61,182 nucleotides of DNA from an uncultured Phycisphaerae bacterium (lineage in GTDB: Bacteria; Planctomycetota; Phycisphaerae; UBA1845; PWPN01): assembly GCA_938005315.1 (NCBI GenBank), contig CALLOB010000009.1, positions 1 to 61,182 on the forward strand. Reading direction: 5' to 3'. Below the pieces are notes generated by a model, which saw nothing but the letters and a program-made list of their open reading frames with translations, made no database searches and had not been told where the DNA came from. Below, one piece after another: positions 53,309-61,182 of the stretch (its first letter is position 1; each line of letters opens with the position of its first letter). The position numbers and the translations under genes are program-made.

Positions 53309-55629
53309 CCGCCGCCCGGCAGGGATTCGTGCGCCCCGGGTCGCGGTGGTGCGCCGGCCTGATCGTCGGCGGGGTGGCCGCCGCAGTCGGAGCGTCATGC
53401 GACCGCGACACCAAGCCGGCCGCTTCGATTTCATTGCCCGTGCCGGCCTCGGCTCCCGCGCCGGTACACCTGCCCTATCCCGGCACCTTCGACGCGGCCG
53501 TCTACCCCGAATACGCCGGTTCGGCCAGCTGCCGTCCCTGCCACCGCGAGATCTACGACGAGTGGGCCGGCTCGCACCACGCCCTGGCCCAGCGGCCGCT
53601 GCGACCGGAGCTCGACGACCGGGCGTTCAACCCTCCCCGGCGGATCGTCCACGGCAGCCGGACGGACGAGGCCGCCGTCGTGGATGGCGTATACACGCTG
53701 ACCACCGTCGATGCGACCGGGGCGAACCGCCCGTTTCATCCCCAGTACGCCCTGGGCGTTGACCCGCTGTGGCAGTACCTCATCCCTTTTCCCGGCGGGC
53801 GCTGGCAGATGACCGAGCTGGCCTTCGACCCCCGGCAGGGAGACTGGTTCAACGTGTTCGGCCGGGAGGACCGCCGCTACTGGGAGTGGGGCCACTGGTC
53901 GCAGCGCGGCATGAACTGGAACTCGATGTGCGCCATCTGCCATACGTCGGCGTTCCGAAAGAACTACCGCCCGCAGGATGACAGCTACGCCTCCACGTAC
54001 CTGGAGTTCGGCGTCGGCTGCGAACAATGCCACGGGCCGCTGCGACGCCATGTCCAGTGGCAGAACGCTCATCCCGACGGCGGCTATTTCGGCGACCGGA
54101 CCGTGCCGCGACTGAGCGCCGAGCAGCAGCTGGCCGTCTGCGCCTCCTGCCACACCCGCCGCGGCGACCTCACCGGAGCCTTCCGGCCGGGCGAGGCCAT
54201 GGTCGACCACTTCGACATGCAACTGCCGGACCTCGGCGAAACCTTCTATCCCGACGGGCAGATCCTCGACGAGGATTTCGAGTACAACGTCTTCTCGCTC
54301 AGCTACATGCGTGCCGCCGGCGTGCGCTGCACCAACTGCCATCTTCCGCACTCCGCCCGGCCGCGGCTGGAGGGCAACGCCCTGTGCATGCAGTGCCACG
54401 CCGCCCCGGCCGGCAACCGGGCGGCCATCGACCCTGCCGGACACGGACACCATCCCCCGGGCAAGGGCGGCTCGCTGTGCACCGACTGCCATATGCCCCG
54501 GACCGTCTACATGGCCCGCCACTGGCGGCACGATCACGGCCAGACCATCCCCGATCCGCTGCTGACCGTGGAGTTCGGCATCCCGAACGCCTGCAGCCGC
54601 TGCCACGCCGACAAGCCCGTCGAGTGGGCTCTGGACTACTGCCGTCAATGGTACGGCCCGCGCATGAACCGGCCGACCCGGGCACGCGCCCGTCTCTTGG
54701 CGGCGGTGAAGCGCCGCGAGCATGACCGCTTGCCGGATCTGCTGGATATGCTCGCCGGAGAGGAAAACCCCGCCTGGCGGACCGTGCAGGTGAACTTCCT
54801 GCGCGACGCGGTTCACGAAACCCGTGATCCGGCACTGCGAGACCGTGTGCGGCAGGCGCTCGTCGAGCGGCTGGCGGACCCCTCGCCGCTGGTGCAGTCC
54901 GCGGCCGTCGAGGCCCTGGAGCCCCTGGCCCCCACGCTGGTCGAGGCCCTGCTGCCTCTGGCCGGTTCGCACGCCCGCCTGGTGCGGATCAAGGCCGCCT
55001 GGGCGCTGCGCGACCGGTTGCCGCCGGATTCCCCGGCCGTGCGCGAGCTGGTCGCGTGTTTGGGCTATACCTGCGATCAGCCGGCCGGCGCGTTCCGCCG
55101 GGCAGGGCTCTTACGCACCTGGGGTCGCCTGAGCGAGGCTCTGGACTGGTTCCGCCGGTCAGTGGAGTGGGATCCCGGCAGCGCACCGTTCCGCCACGGA
55201 TACGCCGTGGCACTGAGCGGTGCCGGCCGGCTCGAAGAAGCCCTCGCCCAGCTGGTCAAGGCCTCCGAGCTGGAGCCCGGACAGGCCGTGCATCCCTACA
55301 GCATGGGATTGCTTTACGCGGAGATGGGCCGGCTGCCGGAAGCGACCCAGGCGCTGCGGGCCGCCGTGGCCCGGGATCCGGGGCAGGGCCGATACTGGTA
55401 TAACCTCGCGCTGGCCGAGGCCCGGCTGGGCCGACTGGACGAGTGCCTCGAGGCCTTCGCCCGGGCGGAGGAGCTGGAACCCCAGGCCCCCGACTATCCT
55501 TACGCCCGGGCGACGATCCTCCTTCAGGCCGGTCAGCCCGATCGGGCCCGGGCGGCACTGGAGGAGACACTCCGCATCGACCCCGATCACCGCGAGGCGC
55601 GCAACCTGATCCGCCAGGCCGGGGGATGA
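53305..55629 (+). CDS. Octahaem c-type cytochrome with HEAT and TPR repeats
   Basis: 774 residues from the ATG at 53305, overlapping the coaB stop by 4 nt. An N-terminal signal segment (CAGLIVGGVAAAVGASCD) may be a lipoprotein signal. Eight CxxCH haem motifs follow: CRPCH, CAICH, CEQCH, CASCH, CTNCH, CMQCH, CTDCH and CSRCH (about residues 70-450). HEAT-like helices lie at about 500-600 and TPR repeats at about 620-770 (GYAVALSGAGRLEEALAQL, NLALAEARLGRLDECLEAFA). It resembles planctomycete multihaem cytochromes with TPR tails. It is likely extracytoplasmic; electron partners are unknown. Confidence 0.85.
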   Translation: MTAARQGFVRPGSRWCAGLIVGGVAAAVGASCDRDTKPAASISLPVPASAPAPVHLPYPGTFDAAVYPEYAGSASCRPCHREIYDEWAGSHHALAQRPLRPELDDRAFNPPRRIVHGSRTDEAAVVDGVYTLTTVDATGANRPFHPQYALGVDPLWQYLIPFPGGRWQMTELAFDPRQGDWFNVFGREDRRYWEWGHWSQRGMNWNSMCAICHTSAFRKNYRPQDDSYASTYLEFGVGCEQCHGPLRRHVQWQNAHPDGGYFGDRTVPRLSAEQQLAVCASCHTRRGDLTGAFRPGEAMVDHFDMQLPDLGETFYPDGQILDEDFEYNVFSLSYMRAAGVRCTNCHLPHSARPRLEGNALCMQCHAAPAGNRAAIDPAGHGHHPPGKGGSLCTDCHMPRTVYMARHWRHDHGQTIPDPLLTVEFGIPNACSRCHADKPVEWALDYCRQWYGPRMNRPTRARARLLAAVKRREHDRLPDLLDMLAGEENPAWRTVQVNFLRDAVHETRDPALRDRVRQALVERLADPSPLVQSAAVEALEPLAPTLVEALLPLAGSHARLVRIKAAWALRDRLPPDSPAVRELVACLGYTCDQPAGAFRRAGLLRTWGRLSEALDWFRRSVEWDPGSAPFRHGYAVALSGAGRLEEALAQLVKASELEPGQAVHPYSMGLLYAEMGRLPEATQALRAAVARDPGQGRYWYNLALAEARLGRLDECLEAFARAEELEPQAPDYPYARATILLQAGQPDRARAALEETLRIDPDHREARNLIRQAGG

Positions 55630-55642
55630 CGCCTTCGGGGGC

Positions 55643-56770
55643 TCACCCCTCGGCCAGCAGCCGGTACGCGGCCTGTTCCAGCGCCTCGGCGGTGCGGGCC
55701 AGGGCCTCTTCGCGCGGCGTTCCCGGCGGATTGATCGGATGGTAACTCCGCAGGAGGCCCAGGGTTTCCTCCGCGCCCTCGCCGACGGACCCGACCAGCG
55801 CCACCGCCGGCACGCCGACCTCTGCGGCCGCACGGCCGACGCCCGCGATCACCTTGCCCATCATCGACTGCCGATCGATGCGGCCTTCGCCCGTGACCAC
55901 CAGATCGGCACCGCGGAGGCGTTCGCGCAGGCCCGCGGCCTCCATCACGATCTCGACCCCCGGCCGCATGCGGGCGTCGAAGAAGGCCAGCAGGCCGAAG
56001 CCCAGCCCGCCGGCGGCGCCCGTGCCGGGGATGTCGCGCAGACGTCGCCCGAGGGTCTGTTCGGCCACGTCGGCCAGATGAGCCAGGTTGCGGTCCAGTC
56101 GGGCGACCATCTCCGGTCCGGCGCCTTTCTGCGGGCCGAAGACGGCACTGGCCCCGCCCGGTCCGCACAGCGGGTTGTCCACGTCGCAGGCCACGGTGAT
56201 GGGCACTCGGCCGATGGCCGGGTGACGTCCGCGCAGATCAATGCGCGTGATCTCGTCGAGGCGCCCTCCCCCGATGCCGTCGGGCAGGGGCCGGCCGCCG
56301 GCGTCAAGGAATCGCACGCCGATCGCCTGGGCGGCGCCGGCCCCGCCGTCATTGGTGGCACTGCCGCCTATGCCGATCAGCACGCGGCGCGCCCCGGCGG
56401 CCAGGCAGGCCAGGATCAACTGCCCGGTGCCCAGCGTGCTGGCGGCTGCGGGGTCGCGGCGGGCCGGCGGCACCAGGGCCAATCCCGAGGCCGAGGCCAT
56501 TTCCAGGACCGCAGTGCCCGACCCGTCGCCCAGCATCCCCCAGACGGCCTCGACGGGGTCGCCCAGCGGGCCCGCGACCCGGGCCCTGTGCCTGGAACCG
56601 CCCGTGGCCGCCAGCAGGGCGTCGACCGTGCCCTCGCCGCCGTCGGCCATCGGAACCTGCTCGATCCGGGCGTCCGGGCGGGCCCGAGCCAGACCCCGGG
56701 CGATGGCCGCCGCCGCCTCGGCGGCCGGCAGCGATTCCTTGAACGAATCCGGGGCCACGACGATCTTCAT
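55643..56770 (-). CDS. Glycerate kinase (GlxK/GarK family)
   Basis: 375 residues from the ATG at 56770 (MKIVVAPDSFKESLPAAEAA). PMADGGEGTVDALL, GIGGSATNDGGAGAAQA and GADLVVTGEGRIDRQSMMGK are the conserved motifs of class II glycerate kinases. The family phosphorylates D-glycerate to 2- or 3-phosphoglycerate. Length is as expected. It converges with the cytochrome gene (13 nt gap) and lies 44 nt after the DegP-type gene on the same strand. Longer upstream frames are in a different register from conserved sequence. Confidence 0.93.
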   Translation of the reverse strand: MKIVVAPDSFKESLPAAEAAAAIARGLARARPDARIEQVPMADGGEGTVDALLAATGGSRHRARVAGPLGDPVEAVWGMLGDGSGTAVLEMASASGLALVPPARRDPAAASTLGTGQLILACLAAGARRVLIGIGGSATNDGGAGAAQAIGVRFLDAGGRPLPDGIGGGRLDEITRIDLRGRHPAIGRVPITVACDVDNPLCGPGGASAVFGPQKGAGPEMVARLDRNLAHLADVAEQTLGRRLRDIPGTGAAGGLGFGLLAFFDARMRPGVEIVMEAAGLRERLRGADLVVTGEGRIDRQSMMGKVIAGVGRAAAEVGVPAVALVGSVGEGAEETLGLLRSYHPINPPGTPREEALARTAEALEQAAYRLLAEG

Positions 56771-56814
56771 GGCCTGGTGCCGGTCACGCCGGCCGCGCCC
56801 GCCGGCAACCGCGG

Positions 56815-58149
56815 TCAACGGGCAATCAGTGCTCCGCCGTGGGCCACGACGAAGTTGCGCTGCACCTCGTAGACCCGGATGAGTACCTTGTCGCCCCGGC
56901 GGACGCGTTCCAGCGTCAGCCCCACTTCCTCCAGATCCTTCGGGAAGTGCTGGCCGAGCTGCACGACGATCAGGTTGGGCACCAGGCCGGCGCGGTCGGC
57001 GGGGCTGCCGGGTTCGACCTGGGTGATCCTCAGGCCACCCGGCAAGTCCAGGGCCTGAGCGTCCCGGGCGGCCAGCGGCACGACCGTCAGGCCGAACTTT
57101 TCGCGCATGAGCTTGGCGCCGTCGGGGATCGGAATCCGCCGGGGCGTCACCTTGGCGGTGATCCGGCGGTCGCCGCGCCGCAGTTCCAGGACCAGCGGGG
57201 TCTGTTCCGCGGCGTTGAGCACGTGGATGTAGTAATCGACGTCGTGGCGGATCGGCCTGCCGTCGGCGCGAAGCAGCTCGTCGCCGGTCTCCACGCCCGC
57301 CTGGGCCGCCGGCCCCGTGGACTCGACCACGACGGTGGGGCTCTTCCACGACAGCCGGATGCCCACCTCCAGGCGGCGGAGTTTCTCGACGGCCAGCATC
57401 TCCGGCATCAGCTTGCGGAGCGTGTCCACCGGGATGGCGAAGCCGATGTTCTGGGCGTCACCGCGGATGGCGGTATCGATGCCGATCAGCTCCCCCAGCA
57501 CGTTGAGCAGCGGGCCGCCGGAGTTGCCGGGGTTGATGGGCGCATCCGTCTGGATCAGTCCCTGATAGACGGTCTGGTCGTTGATCTCCAGCGTGCGGTC
57601 CAGCGCGCTGATGATCCCGGCGGTCACCGTGTGCTGGAAGCCCAGCGGATTGCCGATGGCGATCACCGTCTCGCCGATCATCAGATCGTGGCTGCGGCCC
57701 AGCGTGATGGCCGGGAAGGTCTTGTCGCCCTGGATCCTGAGGATCGCCAGGTCATGCTCCTCGTCGACGGCCACCCGGACCGCCGGATACTCGGTCTTGT
57801 CCGCGAAGATGACCTTCTGATCCTTCGCCCGGGCGACCACATGGGCATTGGTCACCACGTAGCCGTCGGGGTGGATGATGAAGCCGCTGCCCAGGCTGTT
57901 GGTCTTGAACTGGCGCCTCTGGCCCGGCAGGGGCCAGTCGAAAAAGTCGTCGAAGGGCGTGAATCGGACGCTGCGCTCGATGATCTGCGTGGCCGAGATG
58001 TTCACCACCGCGTCGCGGGCCCGCTCGAAGGCCTCCACGATCGGTGTGCGGCGGGCCGACATCGAGGGCGATGGCGCCGGCGGAGCGGCCCCGGCCGAGG
58101 CCGCGAGAAACAACAACACGACGGGGCCGGCGGTCGGACGATGTTTCAT
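56815..58149 (-). CDS. DegP/HtrA-type serine protease with two PDZ domains
   Basis: 444 residues from the ATG at 58149. A signal peptide (VVLLFLAASAGAAPP) leads to a trypsin-like domain with the triad His 103 (TNAHVV), Asp 133 (HDLAIL) and Ser 210 (NPGNSGGPLL). Two PDZ domains follow (about residues 290-360 and 375-440; GVETGDELLRADGRPI, GSPADRAGLVPNLIV). It is a periplasmic quality-control protease. Glycerate kinase lies 44 nt downstream on the same strand. The upstream gap to the divergent CAAX gene is 155 bp. Confidence 0.93.
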   Translation of the reverse strand: MKHRPTAGPVVLLFLAASAGAAPPAPSPSMSARRTPIVEAFERARDAVVNISATQIIERSVRFTPFDDFFDWPLPGQRRQFKTNSLGSGFIIHPDGYVVTNAHVVARAKDQKVIFADKTEYPAVRVAVDEEHDLAILRIQGDKTFPAITLGRSHDLMIGETVIAIGNPLGFQHTVTAGIISALDRTLEINDQTVYQGLIQTDAPINPGNSGGPLLNVLGELIGIDTAIRGDAQNIGFAIPVDTLRKLMPEMLAVEKLRRLEVGIRLSWKSPTVVVESTGPAAQAGVETGDELLRADGRPIRHDVDYYIHVLNAAEQTPLVLELRRGDRRITAKVTPRRIPIPDGAKLMREKFGLTVVPLAARDAQALDLPGGLRITQVEPGSPADRAGLVPNLIVVQLGQHFPKDLEEVGLTLERVRRGDKVLIRVYEVQRNFVVAHGGALIAR

Positions 58150-58304
58150 CCTGGATGCTTCTCCTGCGGCCGCCTTTGGTGCGACCGGCGCGGGCGAGTA
58201 TAACACACGCTTCGTGGTACGCCACGGCGGCCTGGCCGGTTCGGCCGCGAAGGAGAGCCGGGCCTGGGCAGCCCGGGCCGCCGCGACTCCTGTGAAAGGA
58301 CGAC

Positions 58305-59066
58305 ATGCTCGACCCGCTTCCCGTCGGGACGTTCGAGGGCGATCCGCCCTGGGTGCGCCGGCTGATCAAGGCCCAGCCGGAAGTCGTCCTCATGGGCCCG
58401 TACATGGCCTACCTGTTGGCCCTCGCCCTGGAAGAACGCTTCCCGGCGTCATGGGCGGCCGTGCCCATTCTGATTCGCGGGCTGGTCGGCCTGTGGGCGG
58501 TCTGGCTTTTCCGCCGTCATCTGCCGCCGCTGGGGCGCCCGCATGTCCTGCTGGCCGTGGTATGCGGCCTGCTTTCGGCCGGCCTGTGGGTCGGCGGTCA
58601 GTACCTGTTCAACTGGACAGGCCTGGGCGGCAACCTCTTCAAGATGGCCCTGGCACCGTTCAAGGGAGGCTGGCCGAGCGGACCGGAGGCCGTCGATCCG
58701 ACCGTCGGGCTCGGCCCGCTGGCCTGGTGGTCCCAGGCCGGGCTGCGCATCGCGGTAGCCACGACGACCGTGCCGCTGGTCGAGGAGCTGTTCTGGCGGG
58801 CCTTCCTGCTTCGGGCCCTGATCGACTGGAACCGCTTCGACCGCGTGCCGCTGGGGCAGTTCACCTGGTTCTCGTTCCTGGGGACCTCCCTGCTGTCGTG
58901 CCTGCAGCATCCGGCCCAGTGGGGGGTAAGCATCTTCTGCTGGTTCGCCTTCAACGGCCTGTTCTACTGGAAGAAGAGCATCCTGTTCCTGGTGATCGTC
59001 CACGGCGTCACCAATCTGGTGCTGTACCTCTATGTACTGGCCGCCGGCGACTGGCAGTTCTGGTGA
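58305..59066 (+). CDS. CAAX-protease-related membrane protein (PEP-CTERM-associated type)
   Basis: A 253-residue polytopic protein; AAAGGA lies a few nt before the ATG at 58305. The CPBP/ABI signature is VPLVEELFWRAFLLRAL (Glu 160, Glu 161, Arg 165), with further conserved His in LQHP (202) and VIVHGVTN (233). The FWRAFLLR..DW, VPLG..TW pattern matches the CAAX-prenyl-protease-related family linked to exosortase/PEP-CTERM systems. A PEP-CTERM substrate is encoded at 45030. It is probably an intramembrane metalloprotease; its target is unknown. Confidence 0.85.
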   Translation: MLDPLPVGTFEGDPPWVRRLIKAQPEVVLMGPYMAYLLALALEERFPASWAAVPILIRGLVGLWAVWLFRRHLPPLGRPHVLLAVVCGLLSAGLWVGGQYLFNWTGLGGNLFKMALAPFKGGWPSGPEAVDPTVGLGPLAWWSQAGLRIAVATTTVPLVEELFWRAFLLRALIDWNRFDRVPLGQFTWFSFLGTSLLSCLQHPAQWGVSIFCWFAFNGLFYWKKSILFLVIVHGVTNLVLYLYVLAAGDWQFW

Positions 59067-59184
59067 CCCGGTCGCCTGCGGACTGGGTCGCCCGCCGGAC
59101 CGGCCTGCCGGAGGCGGGCGATGAGTCAGGCGACAGGGCTGGCGCCGGTTCTCGGTTCCGGGAAAGCCGGTTATGCCTAGGCAA

Positions 59185-59239
59185 AAAAAGGTGTCAGGAT
59201 GATTTTCTGTGTCCGGAAAAATCATCCTGACACCTTTTT
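59185..59239. repeat. Perfect 22-bp palindrome (REP-like element or bidirectional terminator)
   Basis: AAAAAGGTGTCAGGATGATT plus TT (59185-59206) and its exact reverse complement (59218-59239) flank an 11-nt loop. The GGTGTCAGG/CCTGACACC core with A- and T-tails resembles palindromes that accompany REP-associated tyrosine transposases in many genomes. The T5 tail also makes it a possible terminator for either strand. The surrounding 59067-59431 gap is otherwise empty. Confidence 0.75.
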
Positions 59240-59431
59240 CCCGATCGTCATCGTCAACAGGGCCTTCCCGGCGGGAAACCCGATGCGCGACGCTCGTGCT
59301 GCAGTGATTCAAGTCCCCCGAGCCCCGGCGACGGGATGCGGTCGGGACTTCGCTGGGCGCGGAAGCTATGATGCTCTCGAGCCGGTGGCGGGACCGGCCG
59401 GAGGCGGACGCCTGTCAGGGAGGAACCCGAC

Positions 59432-59980
59432 ATGACCATCGAAGAACGCGTTCAAAGGTTGGAACGGCAGAATGGGAGGCTGCGGCTCGGGCTCGCAGGG
59501 CTGCTCATGGCCGGCGGAGCGGCGCTGATCATGGGCCAGACGTCCGTCGTGCCTGAGGACGCCAACCGCATCCTCCGGGCCCGCGCCCTGGAGATCCTGG
59601 GCCCGGACGGCGGCAAGGTCATCGAGCTCAGCGCCACCCGCGAGGGCGGCGGCATGATCACCACCCAGAACCCCATCGGCGAGACGCTGGTGCTCATCGG
59701 CGCCAGCCGCAGCGGGCAGGGCGTGGTCATGACCTACAACGGCAAGGGCAAGCAGATCGCCGGATTCGGCGTGACCCGGGACGGCCAGGGCACGGTCGAG
59801 ACCATGAACCACAAGGGCGAGCCGCTGGTGAGCATCGGCGCCGCCCAGAACGGATCGGCGGTGATCACCACATGGTCCGGAGAGGGCCGCAAGCTGGTGC
59901 AGATCGACTCGAACGAGCGCGACGAAGGCCGCATCGCGTACTACGACCGCGAGGGCAGGATCCGCGCCGTCTCGCCGTAG
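59432..59980 (+). CDS. Membrane-anchored protein with five 23-residue repeats
   Basis: A 182-residue protein with a good ribosome site (AGGGAGG about 9 nt upstream). A short coiled coil (MTIEERVQRLERQNGRL) is followed by one hydrophobic helix at about residues 18-35. From residue 60 five repeats of exactly 23 residues begin at 60, 83, 106, 129 and 152, each G-x-x-[LV]-x-x-[IF]-x-x-x-x-x-x-G-x. Examples are GETLVLIGASRSGQGVV and GEPLVSIGAAQNGSAVI. Such regular short repeats suggest a beta-solenoid or stacked beta structure outside the cell. No enzymatic motif. Function unknown. Confidence 0.7.
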   Translation: MTIEERVQRLERQNGRLRLGLAGLLMAGGAALIMGQTSVVPEDANRILRARALEILGPDGGKVIELSATREGGGMITTQNPIGETLVLIGASRSGQGVVMTYNGKGKQIAGFGVTRDGQGTVETMNHKGEPLVSIGAAQNGSAVITTWSGEGRKLVQIDSNERDEGRIAYYDREGRIRAVSP

Positions 59981-60017
59981 GCCTGGGGCAGCACTTCGTA
60001 GGCCTGGGGTAGCGCTG
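59976..60017. repeat. 21-bp tandem duplication at the stop codon
   Basis: CGTAGGCCTGGGGCAGCACT at 59976-59995 is followed by a similar copy at 59997-60016 (CGTAGGCCTGGGGTAGCGCT). The first copy includes the TAG stop of the repeat protein, so the second lies just downstream. A local tandem duplication with a few differences. Confidence 0.65.
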
Positions 60018-60124
60018 CGCCCGAAAAACCCGATTCCGCACCGCCGGCCCGGGAAGTGGCGGTCCGGCCACACGGGGGCCGCGGCTTCGGGGGTCCCGGC
60101 GGGTCGCCGGGTCCGCGGGACGCA

Positions 60125-61182
60125 TCAGCCGACGGGTGGAGCTTCGACCTGGAGCCTGCGGACCTCGGCGGCCTGCTCCAGGAACCGGTCGGTGTAGCGA
60201 GGATCCACGTGCCGGCACGCCCGGGTGGCCTGCTCGCCGATTCGCCGGTAATCCGGATCCTCGGTCTGCTCGTGGAACTCCCCGGCCAGGATCACCAGCC
60301 GCAGGAGATGCCTCAGGATCAGTCCCTCCTGCTTGACCAGCTCGCGCGAGCGGATGAAGCGATAGAAGTCGCATTCGGCGTCCATGACGCCTCCGCCGAT
60401 CCACTTGGGCTGGACGACTACCGGCTCGGGGGCCGCCAGTTTCGCCTCGAAGGCGATGCGCAGCATCTCGGGAAACGTCGGCGGGCGTTCCTCCTCCTCG
60501 GCTAGTTCATCGGCCAGGCTGCCGTCGCGCTGCGGCCGCGGCTCGGGGCGGGCGACGGTGACGCCCATGCGGATCAGCAGCGGCTCGAGCACCTGCTTCT
60601 GCAGCGGTCCCTTGGGCAGATCGGGGATGCGCACGTGCCGCAGAATCGTCGGGGCCACGTCCAGCACCGACTCCAGGGCCAGGATCTTCTCCTCCAGGCT
60701 GCTGCGCACCAGCATCTCGCGCAGCCAGTCGCCGAACAGCGGATCGACGCTGCGGAACTTCAGCAGTCGGTGGATGCTCTCGTGCAGCTCGACGTGGTCG
60801 TCCTCCTCTCGCCGCGTCAGATAGCCCAGGGCCGCGAGGTTGGCCAGCATGAAGCCGAGCTGCTCCTGAAAGCCCGCGATCCGTTCGGGCGTGTTGAACC
60901 GCCGACTGAGGAAATCTCGCACGTCGCGCAGCGTCCCGGCCTTCGTGAGCAGGTAGATCAGCACCGGATAGGTGATCATCTGCCGGCTGACCAGACGCGC
61001 CGGGCCGGCCTGGATCAGCGTGCGGAACTGGCCCTCGGTCCAGTACTGCTCGGTGCTGCGGCGGGTCGGCTTGCGGCGCTCCAGCTCCTTTCGGGCCCGC
61101 AGCAGGCCGGGATCCCTGGGGTTCGGATCGATCTGTTCGTACTTGCGGCGCCATTTGGCGATGCGGGCGTCGTCCTCGTGAG
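60125..61182 (-). CDS. Uncharacterised protein, 5' end beyond the window
   Basis: The stop is at 60125 and the frame stays open and coding-like to the window edge, so the true start lies beyond 61182; the ATG at 60979 is internal. At least 352 residues are visible. The visible upstream part reads HEDDARIAKWRRKYEQIDPN, then RKELERRKPTRRSTEQYW; the rest is all-helical and charged (FLSRRFNTPERIAGFQEQLG, RELVKQEGLILRHLLRLVIL) with a Glu/Pro-rich break at about residues 225-245 of the visible part. The pattern, with a wing of many Arg and Leu, suggests an accessory or C-terminal domain of a larger protein. I recognise no family. Confidence 0.6.
   Translation of the reverse strand, partial: HEDDARIAKWRRKYEQIDPNPRDPGLLRARKELERRKPTRRSTEQYWTEGQFRTLIQAGPARLVSRQMITYPVLIYLLTKAGTLRDVRDFLSRRFNTPERIAGFQEQLGFMLANLAALGYLTRREEDDHVELHESIHRLLKFRSVDPLFGDWLREMLVRSSLEEKILALESVLDVAPTILRHVRIPDLPKGPLQKQVLEPLLIRMGVTVARPEPRPQRDGSLADELAEEEERPPTFPEMLRIAFEAKLAAPEPVVVQPKWIGGGVMDAECDFYRFIRSRELVKQEGLILRHLLRLVILAGEFHEQTEDPDYRRIGEQATRACRHVDPRYTDRFLEQAAEVRRLQVEAPPVG

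Noticed and set aside
59976-60017. Transposon target-site duplication
   Set aside because: The two 21-bp copies are directly adjacent with nothing between them, so it is a simple tandem duplication.
60507-61154. Minus-strand frame with a complete start near the right edge
   Set aside because: The protein it gives is Arg/Pro/Ala-rich noise; the adjacent frame is the real one and continues off the window.

Overview
This is a GC-rich bacterial window with about 45 protein-coding genes, one tRNA and several broken genes. The combination of an MJ0042-type zinc-ribbon membrane protein, a PEP-CTERM protein with a PEP-CTERM-associated CAAX-protease homologue, a very long PQQ-propeller protein, a TPR multihaem cytochrome and sigma factors with unusual architecture suggests a planctomycete, probably Phycisphaerae-like. 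That placement is inference from gene content; there is no rRNA in the window.

Layout. 1-3000: an ECF sigma factor, a membrane anti-sigma-like protein and an exported PDZ protein form a stress-response-like operon on the minus strand. 3000-8300: a lipoprotein esterase, a zinc-ribbon membrane protein and a sigma-70 factor with extra helix-turn-helix modules and a good upstream promoter. 8400-16600: a His-rich nickel/cobalt exporter-type protein, a large coiled-coil membrane protein, LarC (nickel-pincer cofactor synthesis), two small membrane proteins and a YbaK-type deacylase. 16800-21000: a decayed glycosidase-like gene, then a methyltransferase / UbiA prenyltransferase pair facing a radical-SAM/SPASM gene and a small membrane protein. 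21300-32300: a 1.5 kilo-residue PQQ-repeat protein, an FMN reductase, a Tat-exported fucose-isomerase-like protein and smc, whose promoter is preceded by two DnaA-box-like 9-mers.

32500-41100 is the most unusual part. A minus-strand operon encodes HyfB-, C-, E-, F-, G- and fused H/I-like subunits of a membrane complex related to group 4 hydrogenases and complex I. Its large subunit lacks all four cysteines that bind the NiFe site, so it is an Ehr-type (energy-converting-hydrogenase-related) complex and not a hydrogenase. The HyfC/NuoH-like subunit lacks its N-terminal half, and both antiporter-like subunits carry frameshifts. The operon is headed by, and translationally coupled to, a DNA-binding PTS EIIA-like protein. 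A second EIIA gene diverges from it, and the two promoters overlap face to face.

41300-61182: a P-loop protein, a HAD-like pseudoenzyme, a 5'-truncated and frameshifted Amt remnant beside an intact PII gene, a PEP-CTERM protein, CysH with an altered cluster motif, an orphan DNA methyltransferase, a bacterial enhancer-binding-like regulator with degenerate motor motifs, tRNA-Leu(CAA), the ispH/plsC/cmk group, a stand-alone CoaB, an octahaem TPR cytochrome, glycerate kinase, a DegP-type protease, a CAAX protease, a perfect 22-bp palindrome, a 23-residue-repeat protein and a partial gene running off the right edge.

Several frameshifts lie in homopolymers (T6, G6, G8). Sequencing or assembly error must therefore be excluded before calling those genes truly decayed.
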